Assembly: GCA_033002965.1 (NCBI GenBank) | Contig: JAURVB010012318.1 | Location: 1-64,000, forward strand | Length of the DNA stretch: 64,000 nucleotides | Source: Piper betle | Taxonomy: Eukaryota > Streptophyta > Magnoliopsida > Piperales > Piperaceae | Direction of reading: 5' to 3' | In this document: positions 12,637-26,300 of the stretch, piece after piece | Numbering within the stretch: the first letter of the stretch is position 1 | Layout: each line of letters begins with the position of its first letter | Made by a program: the position numbers and the translations under genes | The notes under the pieces: generated by a model | The model's database searches: none | The model's input: the letters and a program-made list of their open reading frames with translations, nothing else | What the model was told of the DNA's origin: nothing

Positions 12637-12661
12637 TCCTATATATATATATATATATATA

Positions 12662-13958
12662 ATACCAATAACATTGTAGATAAGGAACTATATATTCAAT
12701 CCTTTGGGAAGGAATCTCAGACAACTAAATTGTCAAAATTATAATCTTACGCCCTATAATTGGTCACTATTCCAAAACAAACTCATTAATTTGCACAACA
12801 ATTGGGCATCTTGGACAAGTCGCATACTTGCTAGTTTTCTAAAATAAAAAATAAATTAAAACTGATCAGGGCATGCATCAGAATCACGTTGTTCATTTCT
12901 TTAATCAGTACTTGTGCAGATATGATTCTGGTCAAGCTAGCCGTGATCAGTCGAGATTTGTCTTTTAGCATGACAATACTCTTGATTACAATCATCTATA
13001 ATTGATTCCCAAGAAAGAGAATCAGAATATCTCTAATCCTTGTTTTGCGAAAGACAAAGCATAAGCTACCACCGTACCGTTCAAAGATGACAGTTTAGTA
13101 TATTTTAGTTGATGACAAAGTTTAGTATATTTTAGCTGCTAAAAGCACAACACGTGAAAAGTTTCCCACACTTAATTGGTTTAGAATTACTTTAAACAAC
13201 TGCAACAGAGCAGATAAATAATTATAAAAGGACTGATAAACAAAAATTATAAAAGAATTGTCCTCATGATATTGGGTTTTAATATCATGCCCCAACTCCA
13301 AGAGATCAGATAAATAATTCCTAAAGAAAGAGGTTAGTTTGGCTGTGCTTAGCAACCTTTAGTGAAACAATGTCAAGGTAGAATGTTGTTCCCACTTTTA
13401 ACATTCTGAGTTCTGGGTTTTTCATATTATGTCTAAGCAAGCCTTAAAATGCCGACATCAAGTACAAGGACTTGTACATTGCATGCTCAAATCCATAACA
13501 AAAACATAATCTTCTTGGCTGGCCAACAAATCTATGCTCATGGCTTTTTGTGAGACACGGGGTAAGAAGCTCACTTTGCATTTGCATAAACAAACAAACC
13601 AAACAAAAAAGGACTTTGTTTATGGACTACAATAGCGGCTGGCTTTTTGTCCACACTTCCCCTTTTGGCCACTTTCTTGCTTTCGATATATTAGTCTGTC
13701 ATAGAAGTCGGCCAGTGGACTGTTCAAGACAAACTGGCTTGAGATGGCAGTCAATTAGCATCTCCTACTCGCTTGAGATGATGAAGACCACTCTTTACTC
13801 CTCTTCATCATAGAATGATGAAGCATGGGAACGCTATAGATCAATGTGGGCACCAAGAGAACATTTCTTGTTAGCTTGCCAAGAAGGCAGAAAATTCCAG
13901 TCTGTGCATAACCATATCACGACTGAATATCTTCAACTTACGAGATGTTCCCAACTAA
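12662..13958. other. spacer without recognised gene
   Basis: Short open frames only (for example 13122-13355 minus and 13550-13813 plus), with no domain that I recognise and no supporting splice chain. It may hold distal 3' flank of the RUS2 gene, which reads on the minus strand and ends at 14567. Confidence 0.35.
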
Positions 13959-14362
13959 GGTTGCTAATTGAGCGAATCAACTTGCGAGTATTTAGTATTC
14001 GGTTCGACTTGACTTGAAATTCGACATTTAAATACTCTAGCTCGAACTCGAATCTTACGAGTCGAGTACACACACATATAATATAATAACAAAGAATGAG
14101 ATAATTAAAATAGTAAGTATATCAAGGTTATGAGTTCAATCTACATTGATTACATTTTTATTAAGCAAGGTACTTTTGACTTTTAATCAAGCCAAATTTA
14201 AGCTCAGGAAAATTATGCAATTTAAGTATATTCAAACTCGAATTGAACTCAAATACATAAAAAATATTCGAGTCAAACTCGAATGTATATTCCAAACTCG
14301 TTCGATCTCGAGTCAAATTCGAACACAAGTTAAAGTCGGCTCGCTCGCTCGATTAGCACCCT
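13959..14362. mobile_element. MITE-like element, GGTGCTAAT-ended family, copy 2
   Basis: The left end is GGTTGCTAATTGAGCGA. The reverse-complemented right end is GGGTGCTAATCGAGCGA, a good inverted pair. Sub-terminal ACTCGAACTCG words match the copy at 2281-2747. The interior phrase GAGTTCAATCTAC resembles GGGTTCAATCCAC in the copy at 20.7-21.1 kb. It lies 205 bp downstream of the RUS2 stop codon, so it may fall in or near that gene's 3' region. Confidence 0.65.
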
Positions 14363-14566
14363 CATTCCCAACATGCAATACTGTGTTTTTTCTTCCCTCA
14401 AAATGTAAAAACTAAAATTCAATCAAAATATTTTCCGAAGAATATTCAATGTTGGAGAGAGAACTGAATCTTGGGTAACATTGCTCAGAATCTAACTACT
14501 GCATATCCTTCTTGTTGAATCATGTCCATAAACACTGTATACTGCAATGTAATCAGCTATAAAATG

Positions 14567-17500
14567 TTACAATGCGTATCGGCTACCAGTGCCATCAAGG
14601 AAACGGTCAGTATGCCACCCTTTCTTCTGTAGGTCTGATAGAAAGGAAGGAAACAAGTCATCCACTTTTCCATAAGCCTCTTCAAGTGCAAGATCATTTG
14701 ACAATTTCTTTGTTTTCTCTATTTCTGTAGCATATGCGGCAAGCATCCAGCTTCTCAAGGCATCTTCACCTGTAGCACCATACTCCAAGATCATATAAGT
14801 ACAATCACTGTCTTGACTCAGTAAAAACTTCTCTGTAGCATATTTTTCTTTCAAGTCTCGGAGTCTGGATGGCGTCTTGACAGCCTCTCGCAGAGGCCGG
14901 CCAACTTTCACCCGTCCAGCATCTTCAATAATTCTATTTGGAAAGAGGAGATCTTCTTGGTACCTTAGATCTGCCGGGCTTGATACCATTCCAGTCTGAG
15001 ATTAGTACCATAAATACATTAATAAGTGTTATAAATGGTTACCAACTCTTTATTGCATACAGCTCTCAGATGTTCTACCTTACAATAATTTGCCACAATT
15101 AAAGCAGTTCGCTGAGGATTTAATGTGTTCACAGGGGCAGCACCCATTTCCTCGATAACACTGTATATATGTATAGCAGATAGAAGAGGACTCACTATCA
15201 TCTACAACGAAGTAGGAATATAGTCATCATACGTGAAAAGATTATTTCAATGTACCAAAAAAGTGAACAGCCAAAGTACAACTGATGTAAAAAAATGAAT
15301 GCTCTCAACCAGAAGCCTGGTGCTTAAATTTAGATACTAATCTTTTCGTAATAATAAAGAAAGGAGACATAAGAATACACTGCTGTTGCATCTGCCTTTT
15401 ATCTAAACAACTTTTTCTGATATTAAGTATGAGGAAAAACCTAGCAACTCTTGTCACTTGCAGCAATAAGACCAAAAATCTGCCAATGCACTTGCAACTT
15501 TGCTGACATCCAATTCTATAAATTATCTCCCAAATTTGAAAAGCCCATGTACACTTATCTAAATAATCCTTCTTAAGGTTTTGGCTTATAGTGTAATGAC
15601 AAGACAGTAATTTCAAGCTTTGTCAAGTGTGCCACTTGGAAAAGATGAATGTACAATAGTAGACCCCACAAACAAAGGCCTCTCCAACCAGCGACAATCA
15701 GAAAATAATTTTATAAATTGAAGCTAGAGGTATTTCTAAAAGCACTAACCAAAAAAATTTATTCCTAAAAGTGAAATTAAATTCAAATCTAAGTGATTTG
15801 ATCCATTCCCGTTTAGTGATAGTTTCAAAATGATTATTACTGGCCAAAAATTAAGCATGAAAGTAATCTAAACTTTTACATATTTAAGCAAATGGAAATC
15901 ATCAACAATCAAATTTAAACATAGTAAAATTTAATGATCTGATTATCAAGCTGCTTCAGTTTACTGCTCATAGTCTTTTGACACTCAATACTGTTTCCGG
16001 GACATTTAGAGAAGAGCATAACAATCATCGAAAATACTGAATACTAGCAATTCTCGAGCAGCTTCACATTCAAGAGATGCTTTAAAAGACTTAATTAGTT
16101 TGACAAAAATGATACCTTTCCTTGCATTGTTGAACATACAGTAGATGCTAACTGCATTCCTACTCCTATTCCAACAACATTAAATAGAGTTGAGATGGCC
16201 TCTCCCTTGGCAAAAAGGTCACTCAGATTCCCTTCTTTGGCAAAAGAAGAATATATTGGTAATCTGGTTGCTCTTGCCGCAACAACTGCCATTCCCTATA
16301 TAAATACAAGGCAAACATGTTTTATATCTGCAAGTTATTTGAGATAATTAAGCGTGAGGCCTACCGAGAATTCAGTCTTGTTGAAGTCCAATCTAACAAA
16401 AGAAACCTCCAATGTTCATAAACGAAAAGTATCTACACATAATAAGCAATTATAGTAAAAAGGAATTGACATAAAAGAAGTGTACCTTGGCAAAATTTCC
16501 TATTCCAGCCATTTCTAGAAAAACATGTGGGCACAGAGGAGAAAGAACTTCAAGGCCCGTTCCTAGGTCATAGAGTATGTCTGCTGCATGGATGGATAAA
16601 AGGAATGATTTATAAAATTTATTTTTAGCTGCTGTTGTTTTTCACCTTAGTGCAGATTAAATCAGTTCAACTATCATGTGGCCACTGATCCCTTTGGTTT
16701 TTTGAGACATCCGATTTTCACAATTGACTAAGTTAGGATAGTTATTATGCAAATGGCAATGTCAAATACAAAGACAAATACTAAAATGAATTGGAGAAGA
16801 AACACACCCAATATTCTCCAACGTTTTGGCTCTGAATCCATCCTTGCACCCATCTTGCTACATATTAGCTTTCCAACGTGCTGCATCCCATCCCTCAACA
16901 CCTGAATCGCAATTGTTTTCCTTGAGAGTAATTATCAAAGACAAAAATGTTGCATGAAATAGTTGCAAACTCTTACCCAACCAATGGCAGTAGCTTGTGC
17001 AGCTGTTGGTCGCAAGCCTGCAGCGAAGAGTAGTGACTGCATAGGTGATATGGGAGTAAGAATTTTAAAAAGCCATAGGGTACTGTGGGAGTGTCATTCA
17101 TGATTTAGATAGGAAAAGTAAATCATGGATGGTATCAAGGTTTGCCACAATAAAGGCAAACAGTGAGCATAATTGATAAGAGATAGAAGATAACCTGAGT
17201 AGACAAAACAGACAAAGCTGCACTTGAAAGATGCTGTAATGCTCTAAACTGAGTGTATCTCAAATATCCTTCATTGACACTAAAATAAAAGAGGGCTACC
17301 TGGTAAGTGAAGAATCTTTGCTCTTTTGTATCCATAGTTTACTTCGAAAGCATACAATATAACTTTTAGATATGTTTAAAGTAGAAGCCTTTCGGCTTTT
17401 ATCCAATATGTTCGGTGCAACTCATCAGACATTGTCAACAACTAACAACTCGTATTAATTGCAAGAATAGCTATACATGGTGAGAGATAAAGAGCAGGTT

Positions 17501-19573
17501 TCACTGACCTATAAGGATATCCTGAAGGGAAAAACTTGTTCAAGAAAGAATCAACAACTCTTTGTGCAGCTGGTCTTGAATCCTCAATGGTATTCACCTA
17601 CTAAAAAAACACCTTAGCATTTAAAATTCACTCAAAGAATCTGATACAAGTAATGAACTCAGGATTACTATCCAAGGCATTGCTATATCACCATCAAAAA
17701 GATGAAACCCGTCATCAATTTATCCAAGGTATCACAAAACAACATCAACAATAGATAAAATAGTCAGCAGGCACAAAGACACTCAAAGGGTGCAAAAAAA
17801 GTTTTAAGGCTAAGAAACCCTGAATAAGAAGCACATGGCCTGCATGATTCAACCACCAAGCATCCATGATAGGAGACAGCAGAAAACAACATTGCATTGT
17901 ACATACTGAGAAATGATTAAATGAATTTATACAGAGCGACTTGTTTCCAGATAATACAGCCAAAAATAATAATGTCACACATTCAGATAGTAAAACTCGG
18001 ATCCAAGATTTAGAAACTAATATAGACAGAAATAAGATAGTGTCTTATGTGATATGGCCAAATGCCTGCCTGTTTAGACTGCAGAACCATTTTGGCTTCC
18101 ATTTGAAAGGATTTTCAAATGTTTGCTGTAGTATGTACGAAGATGTCTTTTCACTACTAAGCACGTCATTAAAAAAAAAAGGCAAACACTGGATGAGAAC
18201 ACAAATACAATAATTAATGACAGCCATAAATTTCAAATCACATCCATTTAATTGATAATTTAGAGAAAGCCTATGTATCCGTCAACAATAAACACAAACA
18301 ATCATTGGAACTGCCCAACCTACACTAATTCATTCTAGTCAATCAAGTTCTTCAGAGTACAATCAGCTAATGTAATGTCCAATGTTTTCTAGTTTTGAAT
18401 CCAAAAGCAACAAACAAAAGAACTGTTGGTCCATAACACACAAGATGAAACTCTGTTTTAACAAGTTAAATTTAAAGAGCACAAAGACATGAAATTTAAC
18501 CAATAGACGGCCATGGGTAGCAAAATTTCAAATCACATCCATTTAACTGATAATTTAGTGAAAATTTAACACCCACTAATAATAAACACAAACAGTGATT
18601 GAAATTGCCAAACCTACACCAATTCCAGTCAAACAAATTGTCAATAGTACAATCAGCAAATTTTTTACATCCAAAGTTTCCTACTTTTGAATCCAAAAGC
18701 AGCAGACAACAACTGTTGATCCATAACACACAAGATGAAACTCTGCTTTAACAAGTTAAACTTAAAGAGCACAGAGACATTAAATTTAACCAAGAGACAG
18801 CCATGGTTGTCAAAATTTCAAATCACATCCAATTAACTATTAATTAGTGAAAACATATTCGCCCATTAAGATTAAACACAAACAGTAATTGGAATTGCCT
18901 AACCTACACCAATTACAGCTAATCAAACTCCTAATAGTACCATCAACTAATTGCACGTCCAAATTTTCCCACTTACCAGCCACAAGAAAGAAACAACAAA
19001 ACTGTTGGTCCAACACATAAGATGAAACTCTGCTTTAGCAAATTCAACTTTAAACAAGCAAAGAGACATGAAAATTAACCAAGAGGCGGCCACGGCTGTC
19101 GAAATTTACTGAAAATCTATTTTCCATCAATAATAATCACAAGCCATGACTGGACCTGCCCAACCTACACCAATGGCATTAAATCAACTTCCCAAAATAT
19201 CATAATAAGCTAATTTTACGTCCAAATGTTCCTACTTTTGAATCCAAAACAAAAAAAACAACAAAACTCTCGGTCCATAAAATATCAGATGAAACAGTGC
19301 CTTAACAAATTCAAACTTGAAAGAGCACAAAAAACACATTAAATTTCACCAAGAGGCGGCCATGGCCGTCGAAATGGCAGCGGATCGAGAGGTTGCCATG
19401 GGTCTCAATCCAAAACTCCGGAAGCTGCCGCTGCAACGATTTGTCGGGCTCCTTGTTCCAAAGTTTCAACCTTTCCTGCAAAAAAACCAACCAAAAGCAG
19501 CGAAACTTAGCTCAAACGAATCGCCATGAAAGAGCGAGGAGATGTGAAGGATTTGTACCAGAAGAAGATTCAT
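14567..19573 (-). CDS. RUS2: ROOT UV-B SENSITIVE 2 (DUF647 protein)
   Basis: Exons in coding order: 19573-19559, 19475-19350, 17597-17509, 17279-17195, 17036-16977, 16901-16808, 16583-16486, 16295-16116, 15201-15079, 14995-14567. All junctions are GT-AG and the phases close exactly, giving 432 aa; Arabidopsis RUS2/WXR1 has about 433. The DUF647 core covers roughly residues 65-300, with hallmark strings SVNEGYLRYTQFRALQHLSS, GARMDSEPKRWRIL, ARATRLPIYSSFAKEGNLSD and NTLNPQRTALIVAN. The C-terminus ends RFLDGTGSRYAL. The start ATG at 19573 gives MNLL followed by E after splicing, as in Arabidopsis RUS2. In the family, RUS2 works with RUS1 in early seedling development, UV-B response and polar auxin transport. 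There is no signal peptide, and the hydrophobic stretches are weak. Intron 2 (1.75 kb) is expanded by tandem repeats. No frameshift was seen; the gene looks functional. Confidence 0.95.
18212..19350. repeat. four tandem copies of a 270-290-bp unit in RUS2 intron 2
   Basis: Units run at about 18212-18500, 18501-18791, 18792-19080 and 19081-19350. Each carries AAATTTCAAATCACATCC or a decayed form, then 'aacctacac(c/t)aatt', 'ttttgaatccaaaa', 'gatgaaactctg' and 'aaagagcaca'. The unit border coincides with the exon 2 donor: each border keeps a degraded version of the last exon 2 bases (AAGAGGCGGCCATGG on the plus strand). The array therefore arose by tandem copying of the exon-end plus intron-start. 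Copies farther from exon 2 are more diverged. Confidence 0.85.
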
Positions 19574-20674
19574 GGTGGCCGGGTGGGAGGAGTGAGGTTG
19601 GCGCAGTGGGGGAGGGAAGGTTGGTGTTGCAGAGTCGGAAGAGATGAGAAGTTTGCAGAAATTGTGTGGAAGGCCTCGATTTTGTACTAAATTACTGAAG
19701 TTCCTCGAAGATTGAGAAATATGTCAATTTTTCTTTTTTTTTTAAAAAAAAACAAATTTATATGTATTGCACAAAGAAATTTATGGTTCCTTTTTTCCAA
19801 ACATTCAACCCAATATATTTAGGGGAATCGTGTTTAAAGCATTCATAATAATAAGTTCTAAGGCATGAATTTAATTCACAATTTTTAATTTTCATCGTGT
19901 ATAAATATTGAAAAATCCAAAGATGTGTGTAGACATTAACTTTTCACCTTTGGTCTCGTTGACGGTTTTTTTGCTAATTGGGGTGAAGACTGAGACAAAA
20001 ATATATATGAAAATATCAAGTGAGAGAGTTGATTGTTGATACAAGACGTTCTTTAATTTTCACGAGAGATTAGAGTTATGAATGGACAATAATAATAATT
20101 TTTTGATTATTTCAAAAAATTTAACATTTCAATTTTGATGATTGTTTAATTGTTGATAAAAATGATTATGAATTTCTATTCACTCAATAACATGTTTAAT
20201 GTATATAATTAAACTCAAAATTAATTTTATATAATAATATTATAAAGATATTTTTATTAAAAAATAGAATAATTTTTTTGATATTACCGTGTGGTAAAAA
20301 TATTAGACATAATTATCATAAAAAAGAATTAATAAGATTTGTCTAAAATATCTTCACCCCCTTGCTTCAGCTATTGCCTACCTAAGGCCATGGGCCATTG
20401 GAACCGGCCCACCATTGATCGATGGTGGCCAAGGAGGCTCAAATCTAGCTGCCCGAGGGCCATGAGTGGTCAATTTTGGATGTAGGGTACCTCATATTGG
20501 GCTGCGTTAATGGCTTTTAAAATATTTTTTTATTTTATTTTAAGGGTACTTTTATACTTTAATTAAACTTTCTTAATTGTGGTAATTTAATTTAATTCTC
20601 CCCTCATATGGTAATATCAAAAGAAAATTTTTATTTTTGGCAAAAAACTATTATAAAAAGAAGGGGTTTAAGAC
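19574..20674. other. RUS2 upstream region and spacer
   Basis: The first about 110 bp (19574-19690) are probably the RUS2 5' leader, read on the minus strand; they are C/T-rich on that strand. Beyond it the DNA is AT-rich with no recognised gene. No TATA box was assigned with confidence. Confidence 0.35.
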
Positions 20675-21130
20675 TTGTGAGCGAGCCCGTCTCGCAAGTA
20701 TTTGGCATTCGATTAGGTGTGACTCAACTCAAAACTCGATATTTAAATACTTGAGCCTCGAAATCTTTCGGGCTGAGTTTGAGTAAAGCAGTGTTCAACT
20801 CGACTTGAACTCGATTCCGCAAATTAACTCGCAAGTCAACCTCGAACTCGACTCGATAAAGATGATATAATCTTTATATAAATAAATATATAATATTAAT
20901 AAATTTAATTATAAATATTTATATACAATATAATAATAAAGTAATAAGATAACTTAGATTGTAGATATTCAAGTCGAAGATCATGAAGTGGGTTCAATCC
21001 ACGCTAACTTCATTTTTTTTAATTGAGGTTATTATTCCACTTTAAAATTCGTTTGATCTTCGAAGCCAAATTTAAACAAATTTTGAACCATAGTAGAGTT
21101 GGATTGAGACACAAATCGAAGCCCGACTGT
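20675..21130. mobile_element. MITE-like element, ACTCGA-rich family, copy 3
   Basis: It contains the same sub-terminal ACTCGA/CTCGAACTCG vocabulary as 2281-2747 and 13959-14362. It also shares the internal phrase GTGGGTTCAATCCACG with T-rich DNA downstream. The ends are more diverged than in the other two copies (left near GAGCGAGCCCGTCTCGC, right near AATCGAAGCCCGACTG), so the borders are approximate. Confidence 0.45.
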
Positions 21131-23304
21131 GTTTAAAAAGAGGAAAAGGGGGAAAAATAACGTTTATCACGTGCGTACGTATGTGAAATCGCACTATAAA
21201 TTTTGCTTCTCCCACGCAACGAGATATCGCTCAAATCAAATGCAAGGCGAGGTCAGCACACCACAATTTGCTTATCCATGTTTAATTAATGGTGGCAAGT
21301 CCTGCCAAGTGATCAACTTTCTGCAAACAGCAGTTGAGATCACACTTTCACCTACACTATTTAATGAGTTCTTTGACAAGCCTTCTATGAGTTGAGGCCA
21401 TCCATCCCCTAAAAAAATGGATCATCCTCGGCCATTGAGGAACATATGCCACCGTGAAAACTTTCTTCTCCACACTTCTTAATGCATTCTTTTGGCATTT
21501 GTCAGTTGCAAAAGCTCTTTGTAAAGGCTAAACTGTATTTTTTGTAGTCGTCCCCGCCTTGCACCTTTCCTGGATATATATCTTATTTTGGGTACGTTGG
21601 ATCTATGCATGCAGCAGGAAAGCATATATGCGTTCCATATCCTGTCCACTTCATTCCTGCCCGCACTTGCATTCCTTCTTATGTAATATTCTTTGTCATG
21701 TACAGATGAAGGTATATGCACCACAGACGGATCTAAACCCGTAGTATCTCCATGAATTTTGAGAGTTTACTTCTAACCAGGCGCGTTTCATGATCTGAAT
21801 TATGATCGGGCTTGACTTTGAACTCAATTTATTTGTCTTTAAATTCGAGTCCAGGTTGTTAAAATTTAATGGGCAATTTAAAATTCACACTTCGCTACTG
21901 CATATCTCTTTACCTGGCAGCAAAAGTCATGCCAAACTTCTACTGGTTACATGATCCGTCCAATCCCACGGTGTGGGGGTGATATTGGAGTGGTCCCTTG
22001 ACAGTGAGAGACCACACTGCACACTGCTTTATTGCCTTCGCCCATTACCACTGCCGACTCCACCCACCTCCGTTAGAGGTTATCCTTAGAACATCCCCCT
22101 TGTTCGAAGAAGACCGGAGTGAATTAATAATATAAATAATATTTTATTATTAATTTAATTTAAATAAAATTGTATTTATTAGTAAATTTAAGTTAAAAAT
22201 CTAACGTGAATCTCTCTTATCCCTTATTTTTAAGCATATAGGAATTTAAATCAAGTTTATATGAATTAATAGGTGTATAATTTTATTAACGAGCTTATCG
22301 TAATTTTTTAGAGTGGACTTTCCATTATATAAAAATTATGTAAATATGATTCACAGTTAAAAGCTTATATATCGCTGGCTAGTGTACCATAAATTTAGAG
22401 TCCTGATTCATATTCACATGCGGCTTCCACTGGACCCATCAAATGTATAGCCCATGTGTAACAACGGCATGGTAAGGTTGCCCCTCTTCCCAATGTTTTA
22501 GCATGAATAAAAAGCCCGATGGTGACTTTTATGTTTCATGAGAAAACAAAGCTGGGGAGGATGATGATGCTCACTTTGACAAAGCATCACATGATCCATT
22601 TGAGGGTGGGTTGTCCAGCTACATGGACTGTACCCTCCTAAATTAGACGGAGACAAACATTAAAAAGAGGGTGGATAATGGGGGACTTGTCCATATGCTA
22701 TGGATTGGGAAGGTAAAGTAGATTGGCGGCTAATTTGGTTGATAGCAGCAATGGGTTCTGCCAGGAAATGGAATCAGCCTGTTGTTATCTCAACTAGGAT
22801 GGTCTCACACTTTTCATCCAAACCATCAATCCTCACCTCAGTTGTAAGGTTTTTACAGTATCGCAGAGTTTCCTATCTTGTTGCAGCTGCAGGTTTTTCA
22901 TAGAATAGTCAACAGAATGATTGTAAGCTTATTCTTTCTGATGCGTAGTTGTAAGTTTTCTGCTCTAACTTGATAAAAGCATGGGATGGGGTCTTGGGTA
23001 TATATGCAGTCAACTTCATGTGTAAAATGGTCAGTTCTGAGATTCTCAATCCAGGCCCTTCTATGGATTTGTCTTTATATATATTTTTTCCTTGTCAGTG
23101 GAAGATTTGATTGTCAGGACACCGCCTTGTGCAACTTGCAGAGCTTCCCTGTATCTCCATCTTGCTGCTGTGGTATGTAACTAATACCCTACCCATGATT
23201 CTTTGGTTTTTGGTGTGAGATCTGTTATTTTGGTAGATTTTGTTGAGGAATCAAAGAAGGGGGGGGGGAGATGTTGGAACAGCTTGAACTTTGATTAGAA
23301 AACA
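21131..23304. other. spacer and probable CRY2 5' region
   Basis: No protein family was recognised up to 22700. The 600 bp before the CRY2 ATG are less AT-rich and probably hold the promoter and 5' leader. A candidate leader intron could run from GTATGT (about 23173) to a TAG acceptor near 23236, but I cannot prove it. A G9 run lies at about 23261-23269, 36 bp before the ATG. Confidence 0.35.
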
Positions 23305-26300
23305 ATGTCTGGGAAGGCCAAAACCGTGGTTTGGTTCAGAAGGGACCTCAGGGTTGAGGACAACCCTGCCTTGGCAACTGCTTCTAAGGATGGTTATGTT
23401 CTTCCTGTGTTCATTTGGTGCCCGGAAGAGGGAGGGCAGTTCTATCCAGGGAGAGTCTCTAGGTGGTGGTTGAAGCACTCTCTAATTCATTTGGATCAGA
23501 CCTTGAAATCGCTGGGTGTTGGCCTGGTACTGGCCAAAGCTGAAAGCTCTCTCTCTGCACTTTTGAAGATTGTAAAATCCACTGGCGCAACTCGAGTAGT
23601 CTACAATCATCTATATGGTGAGTAGAAACTTGTTATTTTTTTTTGTGATGTTTGTTTGTATCTCGTCTTAAAATCTAGTCAATCTCGAAAAGAGCTGCAT
23701 CATTCATCTCTATCTATAAATTGCCGATTTTTGTCTTGTTTATTTTTTCATTTGTTAAAAGTTCGATGAATCTTGATATTTTCTTTGCCACGTTGCAGCC
23801 AGATAATTGTAATACGAGCCATTTAAATGCATCTGTAGGAACACTTGACTGTAGAAGTTGTTTTGTTATTAACTTGATGGATTTGGGGAAAGCGGGCATT
23901 TTATATTGCATAAACTTAACAGTATTTGTAGGCGCATATATGAAATAACTTAATACGCAGTCTAAGCACATTGAAGATCACTTTCTATTTGTTTTTTTAA
24001 CTCAATCATGGATTGTTCAGACCCTCCCTCTCTTGTTCGCGACCACCATATCAATAAGCAGCTTGGAGATTGTGAAATTTCTGTGCATAAGTCACAATGG
24101 GCACCTCTGGTACGAACCATGGGAGGTGTATGACGATGAGGGCCATGCATTTACAACTTTTTGACGCCTACTGGAAGAAATGTCTGAGCATGAACACTGA
24201 ACCTGCATGCTTACTTCCTCCAGGAGCGTCTGGTTCCACCACACCGGGTGAGTTTCATGTTAAGATGGAGTTCTTCTTGAGAGGTTTATTAGTACTTCAG
24301 TCCCATGACTCATTTAATTTTTTTACAACGTTATATCACTTGTTCTTCTCATGTAGCAATCCTGTCTTGTCTTGGTTGACAGTTTTTTTGTTTTTTGTTT
24401 TTCGTTTTTGTTTTTTGAGTTGTTCTACTTGCCTGTAATGTTGATTGAGGTTAGATATGATCAAGTTTGGTTAAGTTGAATCGTGATTGTTTTATCTGAA
24501 ATTTTTTGTGAGCAGAAAGTATTGAAAGTTGCTCAATTGATGAACTGTGTCTTGAGAATGAACTAGAGAAATCAAGCAATGCATTGCTGGCAAGGGGTTG
24601 GTCTCCGGGATGGAGTAATGCAGATAAAGTACTGCTTCAGTTCGTTTCTGAACACCTACTTGACTATTCCAAGAACAGGAAGAAAGTGGCAGGCCCAATG
24701 ACATCCTTGTTGTCCCCTTACCTTCATTTTGGGGAAATTAGTGTAAGAAAGATCTTCCAATCTGTTAGGATGAAACAAATTTTATGGACAGGAGAAGGTA
24801 TAATGGAGGGCGAAGAGAGTGTGAACCTTTTCCTCAAATCAATTGGCTTCAGAGAATATTCACGGTATCTGTGTTTTAATTTTCCTTTTACACATGAGAG
24901 GTCTTTCATGGGTCATTTGAGACACTTCCCTTGGCGAACTGAGCCAGCTCATTTTAAGGCTTGGAGGCAAGGAAGAACAGGATATCCATTGGTTGATGCA
25001 GGAATGAGAGAGCTATGGGCCACAGGTTGGCTCCACAACAAAATTAGAGTTATTGTATCAAGTTTCTTTGTGAAATTTTTGCTGTTGCCATGGACGTGGG
25101 GTATGAAGTACTTCTGGGATACTCTACTTGATGCTGATTTGGAAAGTGACATCCTCGGTTGGCAGTACATCTCAGGGAGCTTGCCTGATGGCCAAGAACT
25201 TGATCGGCTTGATTGCCCACAGGTTTGATTTTATTTCACACTATACAGAGAGATTTATTAGAAGGATAGAAGCCTTCATGATGATTTAAAATAATTGCAT
25301 GTTCCTTAGCTGTCCAAAAGACGGAAATGAAGAAGCCTTGACATGAGCGCATGCCCTTTAGATATCAAAAAGATGAAGATGCGTGTTGATCTATTTGGCT
25401 ATGTACATATCATCTCAAAATCATGTCTTACAAGTAGTCAGTATACCCAATTCTGAGCAACATCTCTGTTGTGTTTATTATTAGCTCTTGTGGTTCCTTT
25501 CTTATCGATAAAATAAGTCAAGATATTTGTACTTTTTGTCAAATTTGACCTTGTCAATCACCCTGATTATGCTTTTGAGATTCATCAACTTACATGCTGC
25601 CTTATAGGTTGAAGAATAGGTACAGCTCTTGTCATACAAAGTCTCATTATGAAATATGAAGGTTTTTAACTTTGTTTCTTTCCACTGCCATAAATCATGA
25701 TATTTGGAATAGAAGAGACATCGTCAGTGATTCAAAAGAGCAGCTCCTTCACTCTCTGATGCTTATAAATATTACTGTACAATCTAGTTCACTAATTGGA
25801 TAAAAAGAAGAGCTATACTAAATCTGCCAAAAGTTTCATTTACAATTAATCTGTAAGGTTTTTTAAAGTCTTTGGTCGACTGGCTTATGTTTTTTGACTT
25901 CAAAGGAATTGTCTTCTTGTGAAAAAGGTCATTTTATAAACATTGCATGTGAGATTGAAATGTTTGAAAGAGTTGTCTCCAATTAATTGGGAAGTCAATA
26001 TTATTTGGCACAATTTTATCTTTTACCAAACTCATGTAAATCCATTTCTTGTTGTGTCTCATTTCAATGCTATCACTGGACTGAGCCTTCAGGGTTGGTA
26101 TTTGGTTGTTCTTGCCAGTTTTATTAACTGACTGTTTTTTGCCCAGATTCAAGGCAGCAGATTTGATCCGGATGGTGAATATGTGCGGCAGTGGATTCCT
26201 GAGCTAGCAAGAATGCCCTCTGAATGGATCCATCATCCATGGGATGCTCCCAGTTCCGTTCTCACTGCTGCAGGTGTTGAACTGGGACAAAATTATCCAA

